Positions 29,069 through 37,491 of a stretch of DNA of 64,000 nt are shown in pieces. The DNA comes from Nocardia higoensis. Its GTDB lineage: Bacteria; Actinomycetota; Actinomycetes; Mycobacteriales; Mycobacteriaceae. The stretch's first letter is position 1. The number at the start of each line of letters is the position of its first letter. The notes below the pieces were generated by a model. It saw nothing but the letters and a program-made list of their open reading frames with translations. It ran no database searches and had not been told where the DNA came from. The position numbers and the translations under genes are program-made. The DNA is taken from the NCBI RefSeq assembly GCF_015477835.1, contig NZ_JADLQN010000002.1, forward strand, positions 124,001 through 188,000, in the 5' to 3' direction.

Positions 29069-31237
29069 GTGACCATCGCCACCACTGACGAGCATAAAGC
29101 CGTCCAGGAGTCGATGCGCGGGTGGGCCGGTTCGGTCCGTCCGATTGCAACAATGCGGGCCGAGCCGACCGGGTTCTGGCGCGGGTACTGGCCCGCCCTC
29201 GCCGATCTCGGGGTGTTCCGCGTCGCGGTCGCCGAGGAGGCGGGCGGCGCGGGCGCGACGGTCGCCGACCTGGCGGTGCTGCTCGAGCAGGCCGCCCACG
29301 ATCTGGTCGGTGGACCGGTGCTGACCACCGCGCTGGCGAACCTGGTCACCGCGGGCGCGCTCGCCGAAGACCAGCCCTGCGGGGTCGCCGTCGACCCTAC
29401 CGCCGCCGATCTCGTCGGCGGCAACGAACTTTCGCCCGGACCGGGGGCGGGCACCCTGACCGGTAGCTGGCCGCAGGTGCTCGGCGCTGAGCCCGGTACC
29501 GCCGTTCTGCTGCCGATTCGCGCGTCGGAGGCACCCGGGGGAGTGCGCTGGTGCCTGCTGCCGCCGGACGCGCCCGGCCTGCGCATCGAAGCGCTGACTC
29601 CCACCGATCCGAGCGTCCCGCTGGCCCGCGTGCACTGCGCGCAGACCCCGGTCGCCGAGGATCAGGTGTTCACCTCGCCGCATCCGGTCGAGGATCTGCT
29701 GGTGGTGCTGGCCGTCGCCGAACTGGCCGGGCTGGCGGGCTGGTGTCTGGACACCGCCGTCGAGTACGCGAAGGTGCGCGAGCAGTTCGGCCGCAAGATC
29801 GGTTCCTTCCAGGCTGTCAAGCACATCTGCGCCTGGATGCTGTGCCGCACCGAGCTCATCCGCGCCGTCGCGCTCGACGCCGCCGCCGCGGTGGACGAGG
29901 GCGGCGAGGAACTGCCGATCGCCGCCTCGATCGCGGCGGCCATCGCGCTGGACGCGGCCGTGGAGACCGCCAAGGACTGCATCCAGGTGCTCGGCGGCAT
30001 CGGCTTCACCTGGGAGCACGACGCCCACTTCTACCTGCGCCGGGCCACCGCGCTGCGCCAGCTGCTCGGCGGTGGTCCGCGCTGGCGGGCCAGGGTCACC
30101 GAACTCACGCGGGCCGGCCACCGGCGCACCACCGGCGCCGACCGGGTGCTCGCCGCCGACGGCGTCGAGGTCGACGGCACCGCCGCCACCGGCCTGGCCG
30201 AAGAAGTCGCCGCGATCGCCGCGCTGCCCGCCGACCAGCAGCGCGACGCCATGGTCGACGCCGGTTTCGTCATGCCGCACTGGCCGCGCCCCTACGGTCG
30301 CGCGGCCGACCCGATGACCGGCTTGATGATCTCCGAGGAACTGCGCCGCGCGGGCCTGACCGCTCCCGATCTGGCGATCGGCGGCTGGGCGGTGCCCACT
30401 CTGCTCCAGCACGGCACCCAGGAGCAGATCGACCGGTTCGCCTGGCCGACGCTGCGCGGCGAGGTCGTCTGGTGTCAGCTGTTCAGCGAACCCGAGGCCG
30501 GCTCGGATCTGGCCGCACTGCGTACCACCGCGACCAAGGTCGAGGGCGGCTGGCGGCTGCGCGGTCAGAAGGTGTGGACCTCGCTGGGGGATCGCGCCAA
30601 CTGGGGGATCTGCCTGGCGCGCACCGATCCCGAGGCGCCCAAGCATCGCGGTATCAGCTACTTCCTGGTGGACATGCGCAGCGAAGGGCTGCAAGTGCGC
30701 CCGCTGGTGCAGATCACCGGTGAGGCGCGGTTCAGCGAAGTCTTCCTCGACGACGTCTTCGTGCCCGACGACTGTGTGGTCGGCGCGCTGAACAACGGCT
30801 GGAAGATCGCTCGCTCCACGCTGTCCGCCGAACGGATCGCCATGGGCGGCAACGGGATCGGCCGCGCGCTCGAGGAGCTGATCGCCAAGCTGCCCAGCAC
30901 AGGTCCCGGCTCGGAGCTGATCGCCGACCGGCTCGGCGGCTTCGTCGCCGAGGCCATCGGCGGACTGCTGCTCGAACAGCGCGCGGCGCTCACCGTGCTC
31001 GCCGGCGGTGACGCGGGCGCGCAGAGCAGCGTGCGCAAGCTGGTCGGGGTGCGCCATCGGCAGGCGGTGGCGGAGTTCGCGGTGGAGAGCTCGGGTCCAC
31101 TGGGCGCGCAGGAGACCGCCGAGGTCACCGAATTCCTGCTCACCCGCTGCCTGTCCATCGCCGGTGGCACCGAGCAGATCCTGCTCACCGTCGCCGCCGA
31201 GCGGATTCTCGGGCTGCCCCGCGACGCGGTCGGCTAG
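29069..31237 (+). CDS. fadE34: Double-domain acyl-CoA dehydrogenase FadE34-like (ChsE3)
   Basis: 722 residues, two fused acyl-CoA dehydrogenase modules as in M. tuberculosis FadE34 (Rv3573c), reported to dehydrogenate a C24 steroid side-chain CoA ester. Module 1 (~1-355) ends with DCIQVLGGIGFTWEHDAHFYLRRATALRQLLGG; module 2 (~370-722) has CQLFSEPEAGSDLAALRTTATKV, RGQKVWTSLGDRANWGICLARTDP and SIAGGTEQILLTVAAERILGLPRDAVG. Start GTG 29069, in frame and after GGGAAGGGCGG; the frame runs open further upstream, antisense to kstR, without conserved residues. First gene of the KstR-controlled side-chain operon; next gene 27 bases away. Confidence 0.9.
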   Translation: MTIATTDEHKAVQESMRGWAGSVRPIATMRAEPTGFWRGYWPALADLGVFRVAVAEEAGGAGATVADLAVLLEQAAHDLVGGPVLTTALANLVTAGALAEDQPCGVAVDPTAADLVGGNELSPGPGAGTLTGSWPQVLGAEPGTAVLLPIRASEAPGGVRWCLLPPDAPGLRIEALTPTDPSVPLARVHCAQTPVAEDQVFTSPHPVEDLLVVLAVAELAGLAGWCLDTAVEYAKVREQFGRKIGSFQAVKHICAWMLCRTELIRAVALDAAAAVDEGGEELPIAASIAAAIALDAAVETAKDCIQVLGGIGFTWEHDAHFYLRRATALRQLLGGGPRWRARVTELTRAGHRRTTGADRVLAADGVEVDGTAATGLAEEVAAIAALPADQQRDAMVDAGFVMPHWPRPYGRAADPMTGLMISEELRRAGLTAPDLAIGGWAVPTLLQHGTQEQIDRFAWPTLRGEVVWCQLFSEPEAGSDLAALRTTATKVEGGWRLRGQKVWTSLGDRANWGICLARTDPEAPKHRGISYFLVDMRSEGLQVRPLVQITGEARFSEVFLDDVFVPDDCVVGALNNGWKIARSTLSAERIAMGGNGIGRALEELIAKLPSTGPGSELIADRLGGFVAEAIGGLLLEQRAALTVLAGGDAGAQSSVRKLVGVRHRQAVAEFAVESSGPLGAQETAEVTEFLLTRCLSIAGGTEQILLTVAAERILGLPRDAVG

Positions 31238-31264
31238 CCGCACAAGTCAACTGGGAGAACAACC

Positions 31265-32353
31265 GTGGATTTCACCAGGGACGAGGGCCAGGACGCCGTG
31301 GCCGAAGTCGTCGTCGGCCTGCTCGAACGAGAACAGGCACGCGACTTCGGGCTGTGGCCCAGCCTCGTCGAGACCGGTCTGCTCGTCCTCGCGCTGCCGG
31401 AACGCTTCGGCGGCGACGACATGGGATTGCCGGAGATCTCGGTGCTGCTCACCGAGCTCGCCACCGACGCCGTCGCCGTGCCCGCGCTGCCCACGCTCGG
31501 TTTCGGCCTGTTGCCATTGCTGCCGATGCTGCCGGATGCGGTCGCCGAGGTCGTCTATCCGGCGATCGCCCAGGGCGCGATCCTCACCGCCGCGCTCAGC
31601 GAACCCGGCGACCCGTTCACCACCTCACCGAAGACCACCGCGGTCGCCGACGGGGACGTGGTCCGGGTGAGCGGGCACAAGATCGCCGTGCCCTACGCCG
31701 ACGAGGCTCGCTGGCTGCTGATCCCCACCGACGCGGGCATCGCGCTGGTCGACGGCGACGCACCGGGGCTGACCCGCACCGCCTCCCCGGCCTCCGGCGG
31801 CCTGCCCGAGGCCACCGTGCGGCTGGACAACGTGCAGATCCCGGCGGAGCGTCTGCTGCCGGGCGATCTGGCCGACCTGCACCGGTACGCGGTCGCGGCG
31901 ATCGGCTCGGCGGCCGACGGATTGCTCGAGGGCGCGTTGAAGCTCACCGCCGAGCATCTGCGCACCCGGCGCCAGTTCAACCGGCCGCTGGCCGAATTCC
32001 AAGCCGTCGCCCAGCAGGTCGCCGACCTGTACGTGGTCTCGCGCACCCTGCACGCGGTCGCCGCCTCGGCGACCTGGGCGCTCGCGCAGGTCGCGGCCGC
32101 GCAGCCCACGCCGGGAGCAGACGATCAGGACCATCGCGCGCGTGTCGACGACGACCTCGACGTGCTGGCCTATACCGTGACCGCCGAGCTGCCCGCCGCC
32201 ATGCAGAAGTGTCACCACCTGCACGGCGGGCTCGGCGTCGACATCACCCATCCGATGCACCGCTACTACTCACAGGCCAAGGATCTCGTCCGCTGGCTCG
32301 GCGGTGAGTCGCTGCGCCTGGACCGTCTAGGAGCAAGATGTTCATCGATCTGA
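31265..32353 (+). CDS. fadE28: Acyl-CoA dehydrogenase subunit ChsE1-like (FadE28)
   Basis: 362 residues resembling the smaller partner of the ChsE1-ChsE2 (FadE28-FadE29) heterotetramer, which dehydrogenates the C22 propionyl-CoA side chain of steroids. N-terminal helical domain MDFTRDEGQDAVAEVVVGLLE and C-terminal CHHLHGGLGVDITHPMHRYYSQAKDLVRWLGG are typical. It lacks the SEPxAGSD FAD-loop form, showing ALSEPGDPFTTS instead, as expected for a subunit that shares its FAD site with a partner. GTG 31265 follows GGGAG. Its end overlaps the next gene by 16 bases, supporting stoichiometric production. Confidence 0.88.
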   Translation: MDFTRDEGQDAVAEVVVGLLEREQARDFGLWPSLVETGLLVLALPERFGGDDMGLPEISVLLTELATDAVAVPALPTLGFGLLPLLPMLPDAVAEVVYPAIAQGAILTAALSEPGDPFTTSPKTTAVADGDVVRVSGHKIAVPYADEARWLLIPTDAGIALVDGDAPGLTRTASPASGGLPEATVRLDNVQIPAERLLPGDLADLHRYAVAAIGSAADGLLEGALKLTAEHLRTRRQFNRPLAEFQAVAQQVADLYVVSRTLHAVAASATWALAQVAAAQPTPGADDQDHRARVDDDLDVLAYTVTAELPAAMQKCHHLHGGLGVDITHPMHRYYSQAKDLVRWLGGESLRLDRLGARCSSI

Positions 32354-33507
32354 CCGCCGAGCAGCGTGCGCTGCGCGACGAATTGCGTTCCTACTTCGCC
32401 GATCTCGTCACGCCCGAGGAAGAGGCGGAGATGGCGATCAACCGCCACGGCGACGCCTACCGCGCGGTGGTGCGCCGGATGGGCAGCGACGGCTGGCTCG
32501 GCGTGGGCTGGCCCAAGGAGTTCGGCGGGCAGGGCTTCGGTCCGGTCGAACAGCAGATCTTCTACAACGAGGCGGTGCGCGCCGATGTGCCGCTGCCGCT
32601 GGTGACGCTGCTGACCGTCGGCCCCACCCTGCAGACCTACGGCACCGAGGAGCAGAAGCAGAAGTTCCTGCCCGGCATCCTCAGCGGCGACATCCACTTC
32701 GCGATCGGCTACTCCGAGCCGGAGGCCGGCACCGATCTTGCCGCGCTGCGCACCAGCGCGGTCCGCGACAGCAGCGGCGACTGGATCGTCAACGGCCAGA
32801 AGATCTTCACCACCGGCGCGCACGAAGCCGACTACGTCTGGCTGGCCTGCCGCACCGGCACCGTGGAGTCGCGTCACCGCGGGATCACCATCCTGATCGT
32901 GGACACCTCCGACCCCGGCTACTCCTGGACGCCGATCATCACCTGCGACGGCGCCCACCACACCAACGCCACCTATTTCGACAATGTGCGCGTGCCCGCG
33001 AACATGCTCGTCGGCGAGGAGAACCGGGGCTGGCGGCTGATCACCACCCAGCTCAATCACGAGCGGGTCGGGCTGGGTCCGTCCGGCAAGATCGAGCAGC
33101 TCTACGACCGGATGCGCGACTGGGCGAAGAGTCAGGGCGCGCTCGCCGAACCGGACGTGCGCCGGGCACTGGCCAAGGTGCACTCGATGGTGCGGCGCAA
33201 CGAACTGCTGAACTGGCAGGTCGCGGGCACCGCCGAACGCGCCGACGCCGACCAGGCGCAGGTCATCGCCGACGCCTCGGCGACCAAGGTGTTCTCCACC
33301 GAATCGCTGCAGGAGGCGGGCAGGCTGGTCGAGGAAGTGGTGGGCCGCTTCGGCGACCCGGCCGATCCCGCGACCGCCGAGCTGATGGGCTGGCTGGACC
33401 GGCGCACCAAACAGAACCTGGTGGTCACCTTCGGCGGCGGCGTCAACGAGGTCATGCGTGAACTGGTCGCCACCGCCGGGCTGAACCTGCCGCGCGTGCC
33501 GCGCTGA
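32338..33507 (+). CDS. fadE29: Acyl-CoA dehydrogenase subunit ChsE2-like (FadE29)
   Basis: 389 residues, the partner of the preceding gene. MFIDLTAEQRALRDELRSYFADLVTPEEEAEM is the FadE29 style N-terminus; GYSEPEAGTDLAALRTSAV and NGQKIFTTGAHEADYVWLACRT are the FAD-loop motifs; the C-terminus ends QNLVVTFGGGVNEVMRELVATAGLNLPRVPR. Together the two subunits should form an alpha2beta2 enzyme acting on the 3-carbon side-chain CoA thioester. ATG 32338. A 101-base gap to chsH2 is the largest break in the operon. Confidence 0.9.
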   Translation: MFIDLTAEQRALRDELRSYFADLVTPEEEAEMAINRHGDAYRAVVRRMGSDGWLGVGWPKEFGGQGFGPVEQQIFYNEAVRADVPLPLVTLLTVGPTLQTYGTEEQKQKFLPGILSGDIHFAIGYSEPEAGTDLAALRTSAVRDSSGDWIVNGQKIFTTGAHEADYVWLACRTGTVESRHRGITILIVDTSDPGYSWTPIITCDGAHHTNATYFDNVRVPANMLVGEENRGWRLITTQLNHERVGLGPSGKIEQLYDRMRDWAKSQGALAEPDVRRALAKVHSMVRRNELLNWQVAGTAERADADQAQVIADASATKVFSTESLQEAGRLVEEVVGRFGDPADPATAELMGWLDRRTKQNLVVTFGGGVNEVMRELVATAGLNLPRVPR

Positions 33508-33608
33508 ACGCCGGGCTCCCACCCCGGCGTTTCGCCCCAGCGGCAGCACCTACGCGGCTGGACAACACAGCAGCACACCGAAGCATTCGACAAGAAGGAG
33601 CCGTGCGC

Positions 33609-34565
33609 GTGCCGGAAACCGCAACGCCGGAGGACATCGCGGCCGCCGCCGAGAAGATCATCGCGGCGGGGGAGTCCGCGCCGCGCCTGGCGCGCGACCC
33701 GGTCAACCAGCCCATGATCAACAACTGGGTGGAGGCGATCGGCGACACCAACCCGATCTACGTCGACGACGCGGCCGCCCGCGCCGCCGGCCACCCCGGC
33801 ATCGTCGCCCCGCCCGCGATGGCCCAGGTGTGGACCATGCTCGGACTCAACGGCGTCCGCCCGCCCGACGACCCGATGACCGCCACCAACGACCTGCTCG
33901 ACGCCGCGGGCTACACCTCGGTGGTGGGCACCAACTGCGAGCAGATCTACCACCGCTACCTGGTGCCCGGCGAGCAGGTCACCGTGACCAGCAAGCTCGA
34001 CTCCTGCACCGGCCCCAAACGCACCGGCCTGGGCGAGGGCTGGTTCGTCACCTACCGCACCTGCTGGTACGTCGGCGACGAACTGGTCACCGAGATGTTG
34101 TTCCGCATCCTGAAATTCGCGCCCGAGACAGCGGCCGCGCAGCCGCCGCCGGAGGCGAAGGACAAGCCCGCCGGGGATCGCGTCAAACCGCTGGTCTCGC
34201 ACGACACCGAGTTCTTCTGGGAAGGAACGAAACTCGGCGAACTGCGCATCCAGAAGCTGCCCGACGGCTCGCTGCGGCACCCGCCTGTCCCGGCGATCTG
34301 GAAGGACAAGTCCGAGCAGACCGACTATGTCGTGGCCACCGGCCGGGGCACCGTCTTCAGCTACGTGGTGCACCACGCGCCGAAGGTGCCGGGGCGGCAG
34401 CTGCCGTTCGTCGTCGCCCTGGTCGAACTGGACGAAGGCGTGCGGATGCTCGGTGAACTGCGCGGCATCGATCCCGCGGACGTGCGGGTCGGGCTGGCGG
34501 TCGAGGTCGGCTTCGAACAGCTCGACGACGACGCCACGCTGCCCTACTGGAAGGTGAGCTCATGA
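33609..34565 (+). CDS. chsH2: ChsH2-like MaoC hydratase/DUF35 fusion subunit
   Basis: 318 residues. N-terminal ~155 residues are a MaoC-like hot-dog domain (MINNWVEAIGDTNPIYVDDAAARAAGHPGIVAPPAM) in which the usual catalytic HG/His positions are changed (PIY, APPA), so it is probably the non-catalytic half. Residues ~185-318 are a DUF35 OB-fold (FFWEGTKLGELRIQ...GRGTVFSYVVHHAP) that lacks the zinc-ribbon cysteines; in mycobacteria this part docks the aldolase Ltp2. GTG 33609 lies 8 bases after AAGGAG; GTG 33603 is 2 bases from it and less likely. Its stop overlaps chsH1 (ATGA). Confidence 0.9.
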   Translation: MPETATPEDIAAAAEKIIAAGESAPRLARDPVNQPMINNWVEAIGDTNPIYVDDAAARAAGHPGIVAPPAMAQVWTMLGLNGVRPPDDPMTATNDLLDAAGYTSVVGTNCEQIYHRYLVPGEQVTVTSKLDSCTGPKRTGLGEGWFVTYRTCWYVGDELVTEMLFRILKFAPETAAAQPPPEAKDKPAGDRVKPLVSHDTEFFWEGTKLGELRIQKLPDGSLRHPPVPAIWKDKSEQTDYVVATGRGTVFSYVVHHAPKVPGRQLPFVVALVELDEGVRMLGELRGIDPADVRVGLAVEVGFEQLDDDATLPYWKVSS

Positions 34566-35008
34566 CCCCGACCACTGCGGTGTCGCCGTTTCCCACCGGC
34601 GTCGAGGTGGGCACGGCCCTGCCCGAGCTGGTGATCCACGCCGATCCCACCTTCGTGATCAGCACGGCGCTGGCCACCCGCGATTTCCAGGATGTGCACC
34701 ACGACCGCGACAAGGCGGTCGCGCGTGGATCGAAGGACATCTTCGTCAACATCCTCACCGACACCGGTCTGGTGCAGCGCTTCGTCACCGACTGGGCGGG
34801 TCCGCGCGCCATCGTGAAGTCCATCGCCCTGCGGCTGGGCGTCCCGCTCTACGCGGGCGACACCCTGACCCTCACCGGCACCGTCACCGAGATCTCCGGT
34901 GGCGACCTGACCATCGCCGTCATGGGCCGCGACAGCCTCGGCGACCACATCACGGCGACCGCGGTCATCGCCGTCAACAACGGTTTCGCCGGAGGCAGTC
35001 ATGAGTGA
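34562..35008 (+). CDS. chsH1: ChsH1-like MaoC enoyl-CoA hydratase subunit
   Basis: 148-residue single hot-dog protein. ATRDFQDVHHDRDKAVARGSKDIFVN carries the Asp-x4-His pair that forms the active site in the ChsH1-ChsH2 hydratase, adding water to the 17-(propenoyl)-CoA steroid side chain before aldol cleavage. Overlaps chsH2 by 4 bases at the start and ltp2 by 8 bases at the end. The last codons and the stop sit in the first copy of a 21-bp direct repeat. Confidence 0.9.
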   Translation: MTPTTAVSPFPTGVEVGTALPELVIHADPTFVISTALATRDFQDVHHDRDKAVARGSKDIFVNILTDTGLVQRFVTDWAGPRAIVKSIALRLGVPLYAGDTLTLTGTVTEISGGDLTIAVMGRDSLGDHITATAVIAVNNGFAGGSHE

Positions 35009-35029
35009 GCCGGAGGCAGTGATGAGTGA
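34988..35029 (+). repeat. 21-bp tandem duplication of the ltp2 ribosome site and start codon
   Basis: GCCGGAGGCAGTCATGAGTGA is followed at once by GCCGGAGGCAGTGATGAGTGA (one mismatch). Each copy contains GGAGG, a 5-base spacer and ATG-AGT-GA; being 21 bases, the duplication keeps frame. The stop of chsH1 lies in the first copy. Confidence 0.95.
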
Positions 35030-36203
35030 ACAGCGACCGCTGAGCCGCCGCGCCGCCATCGTGGGGATCGGCGCGACCGACTTCTCCAAGGAGTCCGGCC
35101 GTAGTGAACTGCGCTTGGCCGCCGAGGCGGTCACCGCCGCGCTCGCCGACGCGGGATTGACCCCCGCCGACGTGGACGGCCTGACCACGTTCACCATGGA
35201 CAACAACACCCAGGCCGCCGTCGCCCGCGCCACCGGTATTCCGCAGCTGAGGTTCTTCAGCCACATCGGCTACGGCGGCGGCGCGGCCTGCGCGACCGTC
35301 CAGCAGGCCGCGATGGCGGTGGCCACCGGAGTCGCCGACGTGGTCGTCGCCTACCGCGCCTTCAACGAACGCTCGGTGTCGCGCTTCGGCCAGTTCTCCA
35401 CCGCCCTGGCGACCGCGCCCACCTCCTCGGGCATCGACGCGGGCTGGTCCTACCCGCACGGCCTGGGCACACCCGCCGCGCAGGTGGCGATGGTCGCCCG
35501 CCGCTACATGCACGTCTACGGCGCCACCAGCGCGGATTTCGGCCGCATCGCCGTCGCCGACCGCAAGCACGCCGCCGTCAATCCCGACGCCTTCTTCTAC
35601 GGCAAGCCGATCACCCTCGACGACCATCAGAACTCCCGGTGGATCGCCGAGCCGCTGCACCTGCTCGACTGCTGCCAGGAGTCCGACGGCGGTGTGGCGA
35701 TCGTGGTGACCAGCGTCGAACGCGCCCGCGACCTGCCCCACCGTCCCGCGGTGATCGCGGGCGCGGCCCAGGGCAGCGGCGCCGACCAGTACGTCATGAC
35801 CAGCTACTACCGCGACGCGCTCACCGGTCTGCCGGAGATGGGCCTGGTCGGCGAACAACTCTGGGCGCAGAGCGGTCTCGGCCCGCAGGACATGCAGGCC
35901 GCCATCCTCTACGACCACTTCACCCCCTTCGTCCTCATGCAGCTCGAGGAACTCGGCTTCTGCGCCCGCGGCGAAGCCAAGGACTTCATCGCCGACGGCG
36001 CCATCGAGATCGGCGGCCGCCTGCCGCTCAACACCCACGGCGGCCAGCTCGGCGAGGCCTACATCCACGGCATGAACGGCATCACCGAAGCGGTCCGTCA
36101 GATCCGCGGCACGTCGGTCAACCAGGTCGACGCGCTGGAGAACATCCTGGTCACCGCGGGCACCGGCGTCCCCACCTCGGGCCTGGTCCTCAGCGCGAAC
36201 TGA
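35001..36203 (+). CDS. ltp2: Ltp2-like thiolase-fold retro-aldolase
   Basis: 400 residues of the lipid-transfer-protein thiolase family. In mycobacteria Ltp2, bound to ChsH2's DUF35 domain, cleaves the hydroxylated side-chain CoA into propionyl-CoA and 17-keto steroid (androstenedione type). Seen: AAIVGIGATDFSKESGRSELRLAAEAVTAAL, GGGAACATVQQAAMAVATGVADVVVAYRA and the C-terminal NTHGGQLGEAYIHGMNGITEAVRQIRG. Two equally good starts exist, ATG 35001 and ATG 35022, each with its own GGAGG five bases ahead, because the ribosome site and start are duplicated. Last gene of the side-chain operon. Confidence 0.93.
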   Translation: MSEPEAVMSEQRPLSRRAAIVGIGATDFSKESGRSELRLAAEAVTAALADAGLTPADVDGLTTFTMDNNTQAAVARATGIPQLRFFSHIGYGGGAACATVQQAAMAVATGVADVVVAYRAFNERSVSRFGQFSTALATAPTSSGIDAGWSYPHGLGTPAAQVAMVARRYMHVYGATSADFGRIAVADRKHAAVNPDAFFYGKPITLDDHQNSRWIAEPLHLLDCCQESDGGVAIVVTSVERARDLPHRPAVIAGAAQGSGADQYVMTSYYRDALTGLPEMGLVGEQLWAQSGLGPQDMQAAILYDHFTPFVLMQLEELGFCARGEAKDFIADGAIEIGGRLPLNTHGGQLGEAYIHGMNGITEAVRQIRGTSVNQVDALENILVTAGTGVPTSGLVLSAN

Positions 36204-36291
36204 GCCGGAGCGCCTTGTCGCCGCGGAGGGAAGCAGGTCGGGCTTCGCATACCGTGGCGGCGTCGATCCGCCCCAGGCGAGGAGTTTCCGA

Positions 36292-36732
36292 ATGAGCGTC
36301 CAGCACTTCGTCGATGTGCACGTCCTGCTGATGCGCGATCGGTCGGTGCTGTTGAGCAGGCGGCGTAGCGGCGACGAGTTCGACGGTCTCTGGCATCTGC
36401 CCGCCGGGAAGCTGGAGGAGGGCGAGTCGGCGAGAGCCGGTGCGGTGCGGGAGGCTTTCGAGGAGATCGGTGTGCGCATCGACCCGGCCGAGTTGCGGCT
36501 GGTGCACACCGCCCATGTCGTCGACGTGGGCAGGCCCGATCGGCTCGGGCTGTTCTTCCAGGCGCGGCGCTGGGCGGGCGAGCCGGAGAATCGGGAGCCC
36601 GGCAAGTGCTACGAGCTGCGCTGGTTCCCGCTCGACGCGTTGCCGGAGGACATCATCGCCTACCCGGCCGCGGGCATCCGTGGCGCGCTCACCGGCGAGA
36701 TCTATTCCGAACTCGGCTGGCCCGCTGATTGA
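36292..36732 (+). CDS. NUDIX hydrolase
   Basis: 146 residues with a complete NUDIX box GKLEEGESARAGAVREAFEEIGV (G-x5-E-x7-REAFEEIG), the Mg-binding site for hydrolysing nucleoside diphosphates linked to another moiety. VDVHVLLMRDRSVLLSRRR and LWHLPAGK are typical MutT-like features. ATG 36292 follows GAGGAG. It starts 88 bases after ltp2 but is not obviously part of that operon. Substrate cannot be predicted from sequence. Convergent with the TetR gene. Confidence 0.9.
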   Translation: MSVQHFVDVHVLLMRDRSVLLSRRRSGDEFDGLWHLPAGKLEEGESARAGAVREAFEEIGVRIDPAELRLVHTAHVVDVGRPDRLGLFFQARRWAGEPENREPGKCYELRWFPLDALPEDIIAYPAAGIRGALTGEIYSELGWPAD

Positions 36733-36811
36733 TCCGCGCTTGCTGCTCTCACATCGGCTGATTCGGCGCTGATTGCTGATCGGCGGCGCTACTTGCCGAT
36801 TCGGCGCCGCG

Positions 36812-37414
36812 TCACCGAGTTCGGAGACCGCGCAGGTAGTTTCCGATGAGGCCGGAGAGTTGTTCGACGCTGTCGGCCGTGCCGGGCGCCAGCGCGCGGC
36901 GCCTACCGGCGAACCGGTCGAACACCGCGCCCTCGAGCATGGCAACGAAGTCCTCGGCCGCCCGCCGATCCTCGATTCCCCATGCCGAGAACAGCTCTCG
37001 CGCCCGCTCCACCGAGAACAGGGCGCCTGCCAGCCGGTCGCGCACCTGTTGGTCGGTGTGGCCGTCGACGATCAGCGTGTGCCGGGCGAGCAGGTCCGCC
37101 CGCCGGGTGCGCAGCAGCCGGTCCAGCCATGCGGCGACGCCGCGCGTCACCTCGGTGGTGGACGGCTCGGCGTCCGCGCCGTCGAGGCCGAGATCCGCGG
37201 CCTCGAATTCTGTGCGTGAGCGTTCCGTTATCCGGTCGGTGACCGCCATGAGCAGGGCGGCCCTGGTGCGGAAGTAGTAGGACACCGAGCCGGGCGGCAG
37301 GTCGAGGGCATTGTCGAGGGCGCGATGCGTGAGCGCGCGCAGCCCGTGCTCGGCGATCACCGAGACGGCCGCGTCCGCGATCCGGGAACGCCGGTCCGCT
37401 GTGGATATTGTCAC
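36812..37414 (-). CDS. TetR-family transcriptional regulator
   Basis: 200 residues from GTG 37414. N-terminal helix-turn-helix RIADAAVSVIAEHGLRALTHRALDNALDLPPGSVSYYFRTRAALLMAV is the TetR_N domain; the rest is an all-helical ligand domain of the kind found in TetR_C_17-like members (MLEGAVFDRFAGRRR). Two near-identical palindromes lie 26-64 bases upstream of its start, in the 77-base gap to the divergent ZapE-like ATPase, so it probably represses both itself and that gene. Inducer unknown. The frame stays open to 37705 only as antisense. Confidence 0.88.
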   Translation of the reverse strand: MTISTADRRSRIADAAVSVIAEHGLRALTHRALDNALDLPPGSVSYYFRTRAALLMAVTDRITERSRTEFEAADLGLDGADAEPSTTEVTRGVAAWLDRLLRTRRADLLARHTLIVDGHTDQQVRDRLAGALFSVERARELFSAWGIEDRRAAEDFVAMLEGAVFDRFAGRRRALAPGTADSVEQLSGLIGNYLRGLRTR

Positions 37415-37439
37415 CCGCTCTGTTCTCCGATCGAAGTCA

Positions 37440-37459
37440 TCCTCTACAACTGTAGAGGA
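37440..37459. promoter_or_regulatory. TetR operator site 1
   Basis: TCCTCTACAACTGTAGAGGA, a perfect 20-bp palindrome (9+2+9). It lies between the TetR regulator and the ATPase gene and shares the CTCTAC/GTAGAG half-sites with site 2. Confidence 0.8.
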
Positions 37460-37462
37460 TGA

Positions 37463-37478
37463 CTCTACGGTTGTAGAG
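37463..37478. promoter_or_regulatory. TetR operator site 2
   Basis: CTCTACGGTTGTAGAG, 6-bp half-sites identical to those of site 1, centred 21 bp away (two helical turns), which suggests cooperative binding of two dimers on one DNA face. It ends 13 bases before the ATPase start and so would block its ribosome site region or transcription start. Confidence 0.8.
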
Positions 37479-37491
37479 AGAAGGAGCTCCG

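Noticed and set aside
29030..31243. Minus-strand open frame of 737 codons opposite fadE34
   Set aside because: Antisense shadow; fadE34 motifs on the plus strand are complete and the frame lacks any domain.
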